NCBI RefSeq assembly: GCF_026967925.1
Contig: NZ_JAPVBI010000002.1
Location: 735,628 to 799,627, forward strand
Direction: 5' to 3'
DNA length: 64,000 bases
Source of the DNA: Modestobacter sp. VKM Ac-2985
GTDB taxonomy: Bacteria > Actinomycetota > Actinomycetes > Mycobacteriales > Geodermatophilaceae
Position numbers and translations under genes: made by a program. Positions 52,497 to 62,218 of this stretch are shown here, piece after piece (the first letter of the stretch is position 1; every line of letters starts with the position of its first letter). The notes under the pieces were generated by a model. It did no database searches. It saw nothing but the letters and a program-made list of their open reading frames with translations, and was not told where the DNA came from.

Positions 52497-53408
52497 TCAG
52501 AACGGCCAGTGGTTGCGGCGGCGCAGCGAGATCAGGCCGCCGACGACGCCGCCGGAGAGGGCGGCCGCGCCGACCGTCGGCACGCCGATCTTGGCGGCCT
52601 TGCGACCGGTCCGGTAGTCCTTCACCGTCCAGCCGCGGGAGCGCGCGACGGCGCGCAGCTCGGAGTCCGGGTTCACCGCGACCGCGCTGCCGACCAGGGT
52701 GAGCATCGGGAGGTCGTTCGTCGAGTCGCTGTAGGCGGTGCAGCGGGTGAGGTCGAGGCCCTCCCGCTCGGCGAGTGCCCGCACGGCCTGGGCCTTGGAC
52801 TCCCCGTGCATCATCTCCCCGACCAGCCGGCCGGTGTAGCGGCCGTCGACGATCTCGGAGACGGTGCCCAGGGCGCCGGTGAGGCCGAGGCGGTGGGCGA
52901 TGATCGATGCCAGCTCGACCGGGGTGGCGGTGACCAGCCAGACCCGCTGGCCGGCGTCGAGGTGCTGCTGGGCGAGGTTGCGGGTGCCCGACCAGATCCG
53001 GTCGGCCATCAGCTCGTCGTAGATCTCCTCGCTCGCCGCCACGATCTCCTGGACCTCGCGGCCGGCCACGAACGCCAGGGCGTTGTCGCGGACCGTGTGC
53101 ATGTCGGTGGCGCTCTCGCTCCCGGCGACCCGGAACTTGGCCTGCTGCCAGACGAAGGAGGCGACGTCGCGGCTGGTGAAGTACTTGCGGGCGGCGAGGC
53201 CGCGGGCGAACCAGAAGAGCGAGGCGCCCATCATCATCGTGTTGTCGACGTCGAAGAACGCCGCGGCCGTGCGGTCGGGTGTGGGCGCGGTGGGCTCGGT
53301 CTCCGCCGCGGCGGCCGAGGCGGCGCCCGCCACCAGCGCGCGGGCCTCGTCGTCCTCCAGCTCCACGGGGGTGCGTGCGTGACGGCCCCGGAAGGGGACT
53401 CGGACCAT
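52497..53408 (-). CDS. HAD-IB family phosphatase (SerB1-like)
   Basis: 303 residues. HAD motif [12 protein letters not shown], motif [12 protein letters not shown], motif [12 protein letters not shown] and motif [15 protein letters not shown]-terminal membrane-like helix ([17 protein letters not shown]) ends in a basic tail, as in the actinobacterial SerB1/Rv0505c group, so probably membrane-associated; substrate may be phosphoserine or lipid-linked. ATG at 53408 is preferred, giving [12 protein letters not shown]. Confidence 0.88.
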   Translation of the reverse strand: MVRVPFRGRHARTPVELEDDEARALVAGAASAAAAETEPTAPTPDRTAAAFFDVDNTMMMGASLFWFARGLAARKYFTSRDVASFVWQQAKFRVAGSESATDMHTVRDNALAFVAGREVQEIVAASEEIYDELMADRIWSGTRNLAQQHLDAGQRVWLVTATPVELASIIAHRLGLTGALGTVSEIVDGRYTGRLVGEMMHGESKAQAVRALAEREGLDLTRCTAYSDSTNDLPMLTLVGSAVAVNPDSELRAVARSRGWTVKDYRTGRKAAKIGVPTVGAAALSGGVVGGLISLRRRNHWPF

Positions 53409-53491
53409 CCCGCACCACCCTCCCGGTGTCGCTCCGACCGGCACGCCCTGGCCGCCGCCTCGCCGACCGTCACTGGGACCCTAGCGCCGGG

Positions 53492-54160
53492 TCACCCTCC
53501 GGTGGCCGGCCCGTCGGGGAGCAGCGCGGCGAGTCGGCGCACCGCCCGGTGCTGCAGCGCCTTCACCGCGCCGTCCTTGCGGCCCATGGCGGTGGCGGTC
53601 TCCGCCACCGACAGCCCCTGGAAGAACCGCAGGGTCACGCACTCGCGCTGATCGGCGGACAGCTGCCGGACGCCGGCCAGCAGCTCCACGTTCGCCAGCC
53701 GCTGCAGCACGGCGTCCTCGGGCCCGGCGGTGCCCCGGTCGGCGTCGCGCATGTCGGCGGTGAGCACCTCCAGGCGGTTCCGGCCGCTCTTCACGTGGTC
53801 CAGCGCGATGTTGCGGGCGATGCTGATCAGCCAGGCCCCGACGTCCCGGCCCTGGAAGGTCAGCGAGTCGATCCGGCGCAGGGCGCGGGTGAACGTCTCG
53901 CTGGTGAGGTCCTCCGCCGTGGCCGGGTCGGCGACCCGGTGGCGCAGGTAGCGGTGGACGACGTCGGCGTACCGGTCGTAGAGCTCGCCGAACCCCTCCG
54001 TGTCGCCCGCCTGCGCGCGGCGCACGAGCTCCCAGACCTCGGACTCGGCCGGGGTCGGCTCACCGCCCCGGCGCGGCTGGGGGACGAGCTGCGACTGCGC
54101 CGGAGCACGGACGGCGGGGGAGGTGCGGGCCGGGGCCGGGACGCGCGGGAGGGCGGGCAT
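53492..54160 (-). CDS. bldN: ECF RNA polymerase sigma factor BldN-like
   Basis: 222 residues. Sigma-2 region DTEGFGELYDRYADVVHRYLRHRV then AEDLTSETFTRALRR and GAWLISIARNIALDHVKS; sigma-4 region LSADQRECVTLRFFQGLSVAETATAMGRKDGAVKALQHRAV. The match to Streptomyces BldN (AEDLTSETF, GAWLVTIARN, QGLSVAET) is close, and bldN is near rex-hemACDB there too. An N-terminal arm of ~40 Pro-rich residues may be regulatory. The membrane anti-sigma RsbN, adjacent to bldN in Streptomyces, is missing here. Confidence 0.85.
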   Translation of the reverse strand: MPALPRVPAPARTSPAVRAPAQSQLVPQPRRGGEPTPAESEVWELVRRAQAGDTEGFGELYDRYADVVHRYLRHRVADPATAEDLTSETFTRALRRIDSLTFQGRDVGAWLISIARNIALDHVKSGRNRLEVLTADMRDADRGTAGPEDAVLQRLANVELLAGVRQLSADQRECVTLRFFQGLSVAETATAMGRKDGAVKALQHRAVRRLAALLPDGPATGG

Positions 54161-54317
54161 GTCGCTGTCGGACCTCCTCCATCCCCGGACCGAGCCGCTC
54201 GGCCGGCCGCCACGCAGCCACGGACGGTGCGATCCGCGGCCCATGGTGACAACATCGTGCCGCTGCGTCCACGTCCCCGCCGTCCGAGACGGCGGCTGCC
54301 CCCTGCGGAGGTCCGTC

Positions 54318-55946
54318 GTGCCGGTCGACCCAGCACCGCACGAGCCGGACGGCGAGGTGCGCTCCCTCGCTGCGCTCGTGCGTCGTGCGGCCGCGCTCCA
54401 CGGTGACGCCCCGGCGCTGGTCCACGGCGAGCGGCGGCTGACCTGGTCGGAGCTCGACGCACTGGTCGACCGGGCGGCCGCGGGGTACGTCGAGCGCGGG
54501 CTGGACACCGGTGAGCGGGTCGCGGTGCAGCTGCCCAACGGGGTCGACTGGGTGGTCGCGGTGATGGGTGCGCTGCGGAGCGGGCTGGTCGTCGTCCCGG
54601 TCAACACCGCCTACACCGACCCGGAGGTGACCCACCTGCTCACCGACTCCGGTGCCCGGCTGCTCGTCGTGGCCGGGGACCGGTCGGACCTGGCCGGCGT
54701 CCCGGTGTGCGTCGGGCCCCCGACGGCCGACGGCCCGCCGCCGGCCGAGGCGGACGACCCGGGCGCGCTGGCGCTGCTGGCCTACACCAGCGGCACCACC
54801 GGCCACCCACGCGGCGCGATGCTGACCCATGCCGCCCTGCTGGCCAACCAGCAGCAGTGCCTGGCGCTGGAGCCGCCGCCGGTGCGCACCGGTGACCGGG
54901 TGCTGCTGGCCCTCCCGCTGTTCCACGTCTACGGCTTCAACAGCGGCTGGGGGCTGGTGGCGGCCACCGGCGCCTGCGCGGTGCTGCTGGACGAGTTCGA
55001 CCCGGCGGCGTCCCTGGCCCTGATGGCCGCCGAGGAGGTGTCGGCGGTGCCGGGTGCCCCGCCGATGTACGCCGCCTGGCTGGCGGTGGCCGACGCGGCC
55101 GGCAGCGACGCCGTGCTCCGCCGCGGGTTCGCCGCCGTCCGGACGGCCAGCTGCGGCGCCGCCCCGATGCCGGGCGCGCTGTTCGAGGCGCTGCGCACCC
55201 GCGCCGCGGTCACCGTCTGGGAGGGGTACGGGCTCACCGAGGCCGCCCCGGTGCTGGCCAGCACGCTGGCCACCGGGCGCCCGAAGCCGGAGTGCATCGG
55301 CGGTCCGCTGCCCGGCGTGGAGCTCGTGCTGCGCGACACCGCCGGCGGGCCGACCGCGGGCCCGGACCCGGGCAACCGGGTGCGGGCCGACGTGTTCGGT
55401 GACCCGTTCGGCGACGAGGACGTCGACGGGGAGACCGGGGAGATCTGCGTCCGCGGCCCCAACCTGTTCGGCGGCTACTGGCCCGACGGGGCCGACGGCC
55501 CGGACGCCGAGGGCTGGCTGCTCACCGGCGACATCGCCTACCGCGACGTCCAGGGCGACCTCAAGCTGGTCGACCGGCGCCGGGACCTGGTGCTGGTCAG
55601 CGGGTTCAACGTCTACCCGGGTGAGGTGGAGCGGGTGCTGTGCGAGCACCCGGGGGTGGCCGAGAGCGCGGTGATCGGCGTGCCCGACCAGCGCAGCGGC
55701 GAGGCGGTGCACGCCGTCGTCGTCCGCACCCCCGGTGCGGAGGTGACCGAGGCGGAGCTGCGCGAGCACGCCGCCCGGTCGCTGGCCCGGTTCAAGGTCC
55801 CGGTGGCCGTGCACTTCGTCCCCGAGCTGCCGCACTCCCTGGCCGGCAAGGTCAGCCGGGCCCGGCTGCGCGAGCTCGGGCTGGAGCGGGCTGCGGCAGC
55901 GGCGGACGCCGAGCCGTCGGCCGCGGCGGGGTCGTCCGATGACTGA
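54318..55946 (+). CDS. acyl-CoA synthetase (AMP-binding, class I)
   Basis: 542 residues, ANL superfamily. P-loop LLAYTSGTTGHPRGAM, LPLFHVYGFNSGWG, motif VWEGYGLTEAAPVL, motif WLLTGDIAYRDVQGDL and the C-terminal lysine in LAGKVSR. Activates a carboxylic acid, probably a fatty or aromatic acid, with ATP and CoA. GTG at 54318 with GGAGG 6 nt upstream. It overlaps the glutaredoxin-like gene by 8 bp. Confidence 0.92.
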   Translation: MPVDPAPHEPDGEVRSLAALVRRAAALHGDAPALVHGERRLTWSELDALVDRAAAGYVERGLDTGERVAVQLPNGVDWVVAVMGALRSGLVVVPVNTAYTDPEVTHLLTDSGARLLVVAGDRSDLAGVPVCVGPPTADGPPPAEADDPGALALLAYTSGTTGHPRGAMLTHAALLANQQQCLALEPPPVRTGDRVLLALPLFHVYGFNSGWGLVAATGACAVLLDEFDPAASLALMAAEEVSAVPGAPPMYAAWLAVADAAGSDAVLRRGFAAVRTASCGAAPMPGALFEALRTRAAVTVWEGYGLTEAAPVLASTLATGRPKPECIGGPLPGVELVLRDTAGGPTAGPDPGNRVRADVFGDPFGDEDVDGETGEICVRGPNLFGGYWPDGADGPDAEGWLLTGDIAYRDVQGDLKLVDRRRDLVLVSGFNVYPGEVERVLCEHPGVAESAVIGVPDQRSGEAVHAVVVRTPGAEVTEAELREHAARSLARFKVPVAVHFVPELPHSLAGKVSRARLRELGLERAAAAADAEPSAAAGSSDD

Positions 55947-56199
55947 GCCGGCGCCCCGGCTGCAGCTGCTGACCCGCGAGGGCTGCCACCTGTGCGTCAT
56001 CGCCGCGGAGACGCTCACCCGGATCGGCGGGGAAGCGGGCTTGGGCGTCACGCTGGTCGACGTCGACACCGACCCGGAGCTGCGGATCGAGTACGGCGAC
56101 CGGGTGCCGGTGGTGCTGCTGGACGGCCGGGAGCACAGCCACTTCACCGTCGACGTCCCCCGGCTGCGCCGCGACCTGGGGATCCCCGCCCCCAGCTGA
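55939..56199 (+). CDS. glutaredoxin-like protein (DUF836)
   Basis: 86 residues, thioredoxin fold. Redox motif EGCHLCVIA (CxxC) near residue 18, VPVVLLDGREHSHF with the cis-Pro. Small DUF836/Grx proteins probably act in thiol transfer with mycothiol. It is the last gene before the rex promoter; a glutaredoxin-like gene also adjoins rex in Streptomyces. Confidence 0.88.
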   Translation: MTEPAPRLQLLTREGCHLCVIAAETLTRIGGEAGLGVTLVDVDTDPELRIEYGDRVPVVLLDGREHSHFTVDVPRLRRDLGIPAPS

Positions 56200-56317
56200 T
56201 CCGGGTGGTCCCACGACGGGTGGGACGTCGTCGGCGGCGGGCACCCGTCCGGGTGTGCGCAGGCGTGGTCCTCGACACAGCAGGGGCCCACCACCTGCGG
56301 CGATGCTCCCGACGACT

Positions 56318-56346
56318 TTGTTCAGGCGTTCACAAGCGGTTACCGT
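56318..56346 (+). promoter_or_regulatory. rex promoter with Rex operator over the -35
   Basis: TTGTTCAGGCGTTCACAA (56318-56335) resembles the Rex operator TTGTGAA-N4-TTCACAA with two mismatches in the left half. Its first six bases are at the -35, 17 bp before TACCGT (56341-56346). Rex bound here would block the polymerase, giving NADH-responsive autoregulation of rex-hem. The remainder of the 56200-56452 spacer has no gene. Confidence 0.7.
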
Positions 56347-56452
56347 GGCGTTTGCCGGGTGCCGATGCGCCCGTCTGCCCTGAAGTGTCTGAGTCCCCCC
56401 GATCGTCCCCGGCCCGGCCGGGAGTGCGTTCGGATCGCTGTGGAGTCTGCCC

Positions 56453-57142
56453 GTGCCCCAGTCGCGGCCCCGGATCATCCCGGAGGCCACCGTTGCCCGG
56501 CTGGCCGTGTACCTGAGGGTGCTGGCCGGTCTCGCCGACGGCGGCCGCAGTCACGTCTCCTCCGGCGAGCTGGCCTCGGCGGCCGGGGTGAACCCCGCCG
56601 GTCTGCGCAAGGACCTGTCCTACCTCGGTCCGTGCGGCGTCCGCGGGGTCGGCTACTCGGTCGCGGGCCTGCGGGACCGGCTCACCGACGCCCTCGGCGG
56701 GGAGCGCTCCCGCCCCTGCGTGCTGATCGGGATCGGCCGGCTGGGGTCGGCGCTGGCCGACTACGCCGGTTTCGCCAGCCGGGGCTTCGAGTTCGTCGGC
56801 CTGCTGGACACCGACCCCGCGGCCGTCGGGCGCCGGGTCGGGGGCCTCCCGGTCCGCCCGGTCGCGGAGCTGGAGGCCGTCGTCGCCGAGACCCAGGCGA
56901 CCATCGGGGTCATCACGACACCAGCCGAGGTGGCCCAGTCGGTCTGCGACCGACTCGTCTCGGTCGGGGTGAGGAGCATCTTGAACTTCGCGCCGGTGGC
57001 GTTGACGGTGCCTGCGGGTGTCGACGTCCGCAAGGTCGACCTGTCCGTGGAGCTGCAGGTGCTGGCCTTCCTGGACCAGCAGCGCCACGGCACGCCGCCG
57101 CTGGTGGCCCCGCTGCGCGCTGCCCAGGGGAGTGCCCGATGA
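56453..57142 (+). CDS. rex: redox-sensing repressor Rex
   Basis: 229 residues. Winged helix HTH (HVSSGELASAAGVNPAGLRKDLSYLG) then Rossmann domain with VLIGIGRLGSALADY. Rex releases DNA when NADH/NAD+ rises. The C-terminal domain-swap helix reads NFAPVALTVPAGVDVRKVDLSVELQVLAFL. GTG start. Overlaps hemA by four bases (ATGA), so Rex directly heads the tetrapyrrole operon. Confidence 0.96.
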   Translation: MPQSRPRIIPEATVARLAVYLRVLAGLADGGRSHVSSGELASAAGVNPAGLRKDLSYLGPCGVRGVGYSVAGLRDRLTDALGGERSRPCVLIGIGRLGSALADYAGFASRGFEFVGLLDTDPAAVGRRVGGLPVRPVAELEAVVAETQATIGVITTPAEVAQSVCDRLVSVGVRSILNFAPVALTVPAGVDVRKVDLSVELQVLAFLDQQRHGTPPLVAPLRAAQGSAR

Positions 57143-58557
57143 GCCTGCTCGCCGTCGGCATCAGCCACCAGACCGCGCCGGTCGCCCTGCTCGAGCAGGT
57201 CAGCATGACCGGCGACGACAAGGTCAAGACCCTCCACGAGCTGGTCGAGAGCGACCACGTCTCCGAGGCCATCGTGCTGGCCACCTGCAACCGGATCGAG
57301 GTGTTCGCCGAGGTCGACCGCTTCCACGGCGGCATCACCGACGTGAGCCGGGTGCTCGCCCGGCACGCCGGCGCCACGGTGGAGGAGCTCTCTCCGTACG
57401 TCACCGTCTACTACGAGGACCAGGCGATCGGGCACCTGTGCACCGTCGCCGCGGGCCTGGACTCGATGGTGGTCGGGGAGACCCAGGTGCTCGGGCAGCT
57501 GCGTGCCGCCTACGCCCTCGCCCAGGAGGAGGGCACGGTCGGGCGCGAGCTCCACCCGATCGCCCAGCGGGCGCTGCGCGTGGGCAAGCGCGTGCACGCC
57601 GAGACCGGCATCGACCGGGCCGGCGCCTCCCTGGTCTCGGTCGCCCTGGACCGGGTCTCCGAGACCCTCGGTGAGCTCAGCGGCCGCCCGGCGCTGGTGG
57701 TCGGAGCGGGGTCGATGGGCGCCCTGGCGGCGACCACCCTGGCCCGGCGGGGCGCGGCGGTCACGGTCAGCAGCCGGACGCCGGCGAGCGCCGCCCGGCT
57801 GGCCGACACGATCGGCGGCCGGCAGGCCGACCTGGCGCGGCTGCCCGACGAGCTGGCCGCGGCCGACGTCCTGGTCACCTGCACGGGCGCGACCGGCACC
57901 GTCATCGGGACCGACCTGGTCGAGGAGGCGCTCACCGGCCGGCACGGCCGGCCCCTGGTGATCGTCGACCTGGCCCTCCCACGCGACGTCGACGCCGCGG
58001 TCGCCGCCCTGCCCGGCGTGCACGTGGTGGACCTGGCGATGCTGCAGGGCGAGCGCGCGGCGCACCCCGGCCAGCCGGTGGCCGGTTCCGTCGCCGCCGA
58101 CGACATCGCCGCCGCGCACGCCCTGGTCGAGCTGGAGACCTCGCTGCTGCGCGCCGAGCGGCAGGCCGCCGCGGTGGCCCCGACCGTCTCCGCGCTGCGC
58201 AGCCAGGCCGCCGAGGTGGTCGACGCCGAGCTGCTCCGGCTCTCCACCCGACTGCCCGACCTGGACGCCAAGGCGCGCAGCGAGATCGCCCGCACCGTGC
58301 GCCGGGTGGTCGACAAGCTGCTGCACGAGCCCACCGTGCGGGTGAAGGAGCTGGCGGGCGCCCCCGGCGGCACCGACTACGCCGACGCCCTGCGCGCGCT
58401 GTTCGGCCTGGGGCTGTCCGGCGCCACGGACGGGGAGCGCACCAGCCTCTCCGATGCGGTCACCGTCGACCCGGAGCTGCCGGCCGGCACCCCGCTGTCG
58501 GCCCTGGACCCGCGGATCGACGTCACCAGCGACGGTCGCCCCGGCGGTGCGGCATGA
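57139..58557 (+). CDS. hemA: glutamyl-tRNA reductase
   Basis: 472 residues. Catalytic Cys in [12 protein letters not shown] (about residue 50), [25 protein letters not shown] and Rossmann loop [12 protein letters not shown]. First step of the C5 pathway: reduces Glu-tRNA to glutamate-1-semialdehyde. A ~50-residue C-terminal tail is longer than in Gram-negatives. Coupled to rex and hemC by overlapping stops. Confidence 0.96.
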   Translation: MSLLAVGISHQTAPVALLEQVSMTGDDKVKTLHELVESDHVSEAIVLATCNRIEVFAEVDRFHGGITDVSRVLARHAGATVEELSPYVTVYYEDQAIGHLCTVAAGLDSMVVGETQVLGQLRAAYALAQEEGTVGRELHPIAQRALRVGKRVHAETGIDRAGASLVSVALDRVSETLGELSGRPALVVGAGSMGALAATTLARRGAAVTVSSRTPASAARLADTIGGRQADLARLPDELAAADVLVTCTGATGTVIGTDLVEEALTGRHGRPLVIVDLALPRDVDAAVAALPGVHVVDLAMLQGERAAHPGQPVAGSVAADDIAAAHALVELETSLLRAERQAAAVAPTVSALRSQAAEVVDAELLRLSTRLPDLDAKARSEIARTVRRVVDKLLHEPTVRVKELAGAPGGTDYADALRALFGLGLSGATDGERTSLSDAVTVDPELPAGTPLSALDPRIDVTSDGRPGGAA

Positions 58558-59492
58558 CCGCTCCGGAACAGCCGCTGCGGCTGGGCACCCGGGCGAGCCA
58601 GCTGGCGCTCACCCAGTCCCAGCACGTCGCCGACGCGCTCACCGCCGCGACGGGCGTGCCGGTCGAGCTGGTGCACGTGAGCACCTACGGCGACCGGTCG
58701 ACCGAGGCGATCACCCTGCTCGGCGGCACCGGCGTGTTCGTCACCGCGCTGCGCGACGCCCTGCTGCAGCGCACCGTGGACCTCGCCGTGCACAGCTTCA
58801 AGGACCTGCCGACCGCGCCGGCCCCGGGCCTGACCGTGGCCGCCGTCCCGCCGCGCGAGGACCCGCGCGACGCGCTCGTCGCCCGCGACGGCCTCACCCT
58901 CGGCGAGCTGCCCGCCGGCTCCCGCGTCGGCACCGGTGCACCCCGGCGGATGGCCCAGCTGCGCGCCCTCGGCCTCGGCCTGGAGGTCGTGCCGATCCGC
59001 GGGAACGTCGACACCCGGATGGGCCGGGTCACCTCCGGGGACCTGGACGCCGTCGTGCTGGCGCGTGCCGGGCTGGCCCGGCTGGACCGGCTGTCGGCGG
59101 TCACCGAGGTGCTCGACCCCATCCAGGTGCTCTCCGCGCCGGCGCAGGGCGCCCTCGCCGTGGAGTGCCGCAGTGACGACACCCGCGTCCGGGAGCTGCT
59201 CGCCGTGCTGGACGACCCCGCCGCTCGGGACTGCGTGGCCGCCGAGCGCGCGGTGCTCGCCGCCCTGGAGGCCGGCTGCAGCGCACCGGTGGCCGCGCAC
59301 GCCGAGCTCGCCGAGGGCGAGGACGGCGCCGCGGAGCTCTACCTGCGCGCGTCGGTCACCGCGCTCGACGGCAGCGACGGCGTCCGTGGCTCGATCACCG
59401 GCCCAGCCGACGCGGCCGAGTCCCTGGGGCGTCAGCTGGCCGCCGAGCTGCTGGACCGCGGCGCGGCTGCCCTGATGGCAGCCAGCCGGTGA
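58554..59492 (+). CDS. hemC: hydroxymethylbilane synthase
   Basis: 312 residues. [37 protein letters not shown] and the cofactor-cysteine loop [12 protein letters not shown], where dipyrromethane is attached. It polymerises four porphobilinogens. Overlaps hemA (ATGA). An 88-bp spacer separates it from hemD. Confidence 0.97.
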   Translation: MTAPEQPLRLGTRASQLALTQSQHVADALTAATGVPVELVHVSTYGDRSTEAITLLGGTGVFVTALRDALLQRTVDLAVHSFKDLPTAPAPGLTVAAVPPREDPRDALVARDGLTLGELPAGSRVGTGAPRRMAQLRALGLGLEVVPIRGNVDTRMGRVTSGDLDAVVLARAGLARLDRLSAVTEVLDPIQVLSAPAQGALAVECRSDDTRVRELLAVLDDPAARDCVAAERAVLAALEAGCSAPVAAHAELAEGEDGAAELYLRASVTALDGSDGVRGSITGPADAAESLGRQLAAELLDRGAAALMAASR

Positions 59493-59580
59493 CCTCCTCC
59501 CGCGGGGGCCACGCCCCCCGCCCCATCCGTCCCGTACCACCCGCAGCGACCCCCTCCGGGGGCAGGAACAGGAGCACGCG

Positions 59581-61140
59581 ATGACGCGCTCACGCAAGCA
59601 GAACGGCAACGGCAAGGGCACGGTGGTCTTCGTGGGCGCCGGTCCCGGCGACCCGGAGCTGCTCACCGTCCGGGCCAGCGCCGCGATCGCCGGCGCCGAC
59701 ACGGTGCTGGCCGACCCCGAGGTGTCCGCCGCCGTCCGCGAGGCGCTGCTGGAGGCGCACCCGGACCTCGAGCTGACCACGGTCAGCGGCGAGCCGGCCG
59801 AGGTGGCCAAGTCCGCGGTGGCCGCGGCCAAGAACGGCAGCGTCGTCGTCCGGCTGATCGCCGGTGACCCGTTCACCAGCGACGCCGTGGTCAAGGAGGC
59901 GCTGGCGGTCACCCGCACCAGCGTCGCGTTCGACGTCGTCCCGGGCGTCGCGATCGGCACCGCCGTGCCCGCCTACGCCGGCGTCCCGCTGGGTGCCAGC
60001 TCGGTGCAGGCCGACCTCCGCACCGCCGACGGTCCGGTCGACATGGCGGCGCTCGCCGCCGCCGCGACCGGCACCGGCAGCCCGCTGGTGCTGCAGGCCA
60101 ACGCCGACCAGGTGGCCACCGCGGCGGCCGGCCTGGTCGAGGGCGGCCTGTCCGGCAACACCCCGGTCGTCGTCACCACCCAGGGCACCGGGACGGCGCA
60201 GAAGAGCGTCGCCGCCAAGCTGTCCGCGGTCGCCGAGAAGTCCGCCGGGCTGGACAGCCTGGCCGGTCCGGTGGTCGTCACCGTCGGCTCCGTGGTCGAC
60301 AAGCGCGCCAAGCTCTCCTGGTGGGAGAGCCGCCCGCTGTTCGGCTGGCGGGTGCTGGTGCCGCGCACCAAGGAGCAGGCCGGCGACATGAGCGAGCGGC
60401 TGCGCGCCTACGGGGCCGTGCCGGTGGAGGTGCCGACGATCGCCGTCGAGCCGCCCCGCAGCCCCGCGCAGATGGACCGCGCGGTCAAGGGCCTGGTCAC
60501 CGGCCGCTACGGCTGGATCGTCTTCACCTCGACCAACGCGGTCCGCGCGGTGCGCGAGAAGTTCACCGAGCTCGGCCTGGACGCCCGCGCCTTCGCCGGG
60601 GTCAAGGTCGCCTGCGTCGGGCAGCAGACCGCCGACGCGGTGCGCGAGTTCGGCATCGTCCCGGAGCTGGTGCCCAGCGGCGAGCAGTCCAGCGAGGGCC
60701 TGCTGGCCGACTTCCCGCCCTACGACGACGTCTTCGACCCGATCGACCGGGTGCTGCTGCCCCGGGCCGACATCGCCACCGAGACCCTGGCGGCCGGGCT
60801 CAAGGAGCGCGGCTGGGAGATCGACGACGTCACCGCCTACCGCACCGTGCGGGCGGCCCCGCCGCCGGCCGCGGTGCGGGAGGCGATCAAGGGCGGCGGC
60901 TTCGACGCGGTCTGCTTCACCTCCTCCTCGACCGTGCGCAACCTGGTCGGCATCGCCGGCAAGCCGCACGCCCGCACCGTCGTCTCGGTGATCGGCCCGG
61001 CCACCGCGGCCAGCGCCACCGAGTTCGGCCTGCGGGTGGACGTGCAGCCGGAGACCGCGGCCGTCGGCCCGCTCGTCGACGCGCTCGCCGCGTTCGCCGA
61101 GGCCCGCCGGGCCGAGGCGGAGGCCGGGGCGACCCCGTGA
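59581..61140 (+). CDS. hemD: fused SUMT + uroporphyrinogen-III synthase
   Basis: 519 residues, two domains: N-terminal SAM-dependent uroporphyrinogen-III methyltransferase-like part (GAGPGDPELLTVRA, VRLIAGDPF, VVPGVAIGT, about 10-250) and C-terminal HemD (about 255-510: RVLVPRTKEQAGDMSERL, FTSTNAVRAVREKF, DAVCFTSSSTVRNLV). The fusion, common in actinobacteria, links cyclisation of hydroxymethylbilane to the sirohaem/cobalamin branch. Possible SUMT residue changes are noted as uncertain. Overlaps hemB by four bases. Confidence 0.95.
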   Translation: MTRSRKQNGNGKGTVVFVGAGPGDPELLTVRASAAIAGADTVLADPEVSAAVREALLEAHPDLELTTVSGEPAEVAKSAVAAAKNGSVVVRLIAGDPFTSDAVVKEALAVTRTSVAFDVVPGVAIGTAVPAYAGVPLGASSVQADLRTADGPVDMAALAAAATGTGSPLVLQANADQVATAAAGLVEGGLSGNTPVVVTTQGTGTAQKSVAAKLSAVAEKSAGLDSLAGPVVVTVGSVVDKRAKLSWWESRPLFGWRVLVPRTKEQAGDMSERLRAYGAVPVEVPTIAVEPPRSPAQMDRAVKGLVTGRYGWIVFTSTNAVRAVREKFTELGLDARAFAGVKVACVGQQTADAVREFGIVPELVPSGEQSSEGLLADFPPYDDVFDPIDRVLLPRADIATETLAAGLKERGWEIDDVTAYRTVRAAPPPAAVREAIKGGGFDAVCFTSSSTVRNLVGIAGKPHARTVVSVIGPATAASATEFGLRVDVQPETAAVGPLVDALAAFAEARRAEAEAGATP

Positions 61141-62138
61141 CCTCCGGCCAGGGCGGCACGAACCCCGGGTTCGCCCGGGGTCGTCGGCTGCGCTCGACGC
61201 CGGCGATGCGCCGGTGGACGGCGCAGACCCGGCTGGCCCCGGCCGACCTGGTGCTGCCGGTGTTCGTCAAGCAGGGCATCAGCGAGCCGGTGCCGATCAG
61301 CTCCATGCCCGGCGTCGTCCAGCACAGCCCCGAGTCGCTGCGGAAGGCCGCCGCCGAGGCGGCCGAGGTCGGGATCAGCGGGCTGATGCTGTTCGGCATC
61401 CCGGCAGAGAAGGACGCCGTCGGCTCACAGGCCGACGCCGCCGACGGGATCGTCAACGTCGCCCTGCAGCAGCTGCGCGCCGACCTCGGTGACGAGCTGG
61501 TGCTGATGGCCGACCTGTGCCTCTGCGAGTACACCGACCACGGGCACTGCGGTGTGGTCACCCCGGCGGGCGTCGTCGACAACGACCCCACGCTGGACCG
61601 GTACGCCGCCGTGGCGATCGCCCAGGCCCAGGCCGGGGCGCACGTGATCGCCCCCAGCGGGATGATGGACGGCCAGGTCGCGGCGATCCGGGCCGGGCTG
61701 GACAGTGCCGCGTTCACCGGGACGCCGATCCTGGCCTACGCCGCCAAGTACGCCTCCGGCTTCTACGGGCCCTTCCGCGAGGCGGCCGAGGGTGCACCGC
61801 AGTTCGGCGACCGCTCGACCTACCAGATGGACCCGCCGAACACCGACGAGGCGCTGCGCGAGGTGGCGCAGGACATCGCCGAGGGCGCCGACGCGGTGAT
61901 GGTCAAGCCGGCCGGGCCCTACCTGGACATCGTCGCCCGGGTGGCCGACGCCGTCGACGTGCCGGTCAGCGCCTACCAGGTGAGCGGTGAGTACGCGATG
62001 GTCGAGGCGGCTGCGGCGAACGGCTGGATCGACCGCGAGCGGGCGGTCCTGGAGACGCTCACCGCGATCCGACGGGCGGGCGCGGGCTCGGTGCTCACCT
62101 ACTGGGCGGTCGAGGCCGCCCGCTGGCTGCGCCGGTAG
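61137..62138 (+). CDS. hemB: delta-aminolevulinic acid dehydratase
   Basis: 333 residues, TIM barrel. Metal loop [17 protein letters not shown] is the three-cysteine, zinc-dependent type. Schiff-base lysines in [17 protein letters not shown] and [12 protein letters not shown]. Condenses two ALA to porphobilinogen. GTG overlaps the hemD stop (GTGA). Confidence 0.97.
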   Translation: MTSGQGGTNPGFARGRRLRSTPAMRRWTAQTRLAPADLVLPVFVKQGISEPVPISSMPGVVQHSPESLRKAAAEAAEVGISGLMLFGIPAEKDAVGSQADAADGIVNVALQQLRADLGDELVLMADLCLCEYTDHGHCGVVTPAGVVDNDPTLDRYAAVAIAQAQAGAHVIAPSGMMDGQVAAIRAGLDSAAFTGTPILAYAAKYASGFYGPFREAAEGAPQFGDRSTYQMDPPNTDEALREVAQDIAEGADAVMVKPAGPYLDIVARVADAVDVPVSAYQVSGEYAMVEAAAANGWIDRERAVLETLTAIRRAGAGSVLTYWAVEAARWLRR

Positions 62139-62218
62139 CGAGTCGGGCTGAGAGTGGCGCTGCTCACCGTCCCCCCTGCGGGCGGCGCGGACACAGCCGC
62201 GCCTGGGAGAGTGGGACC

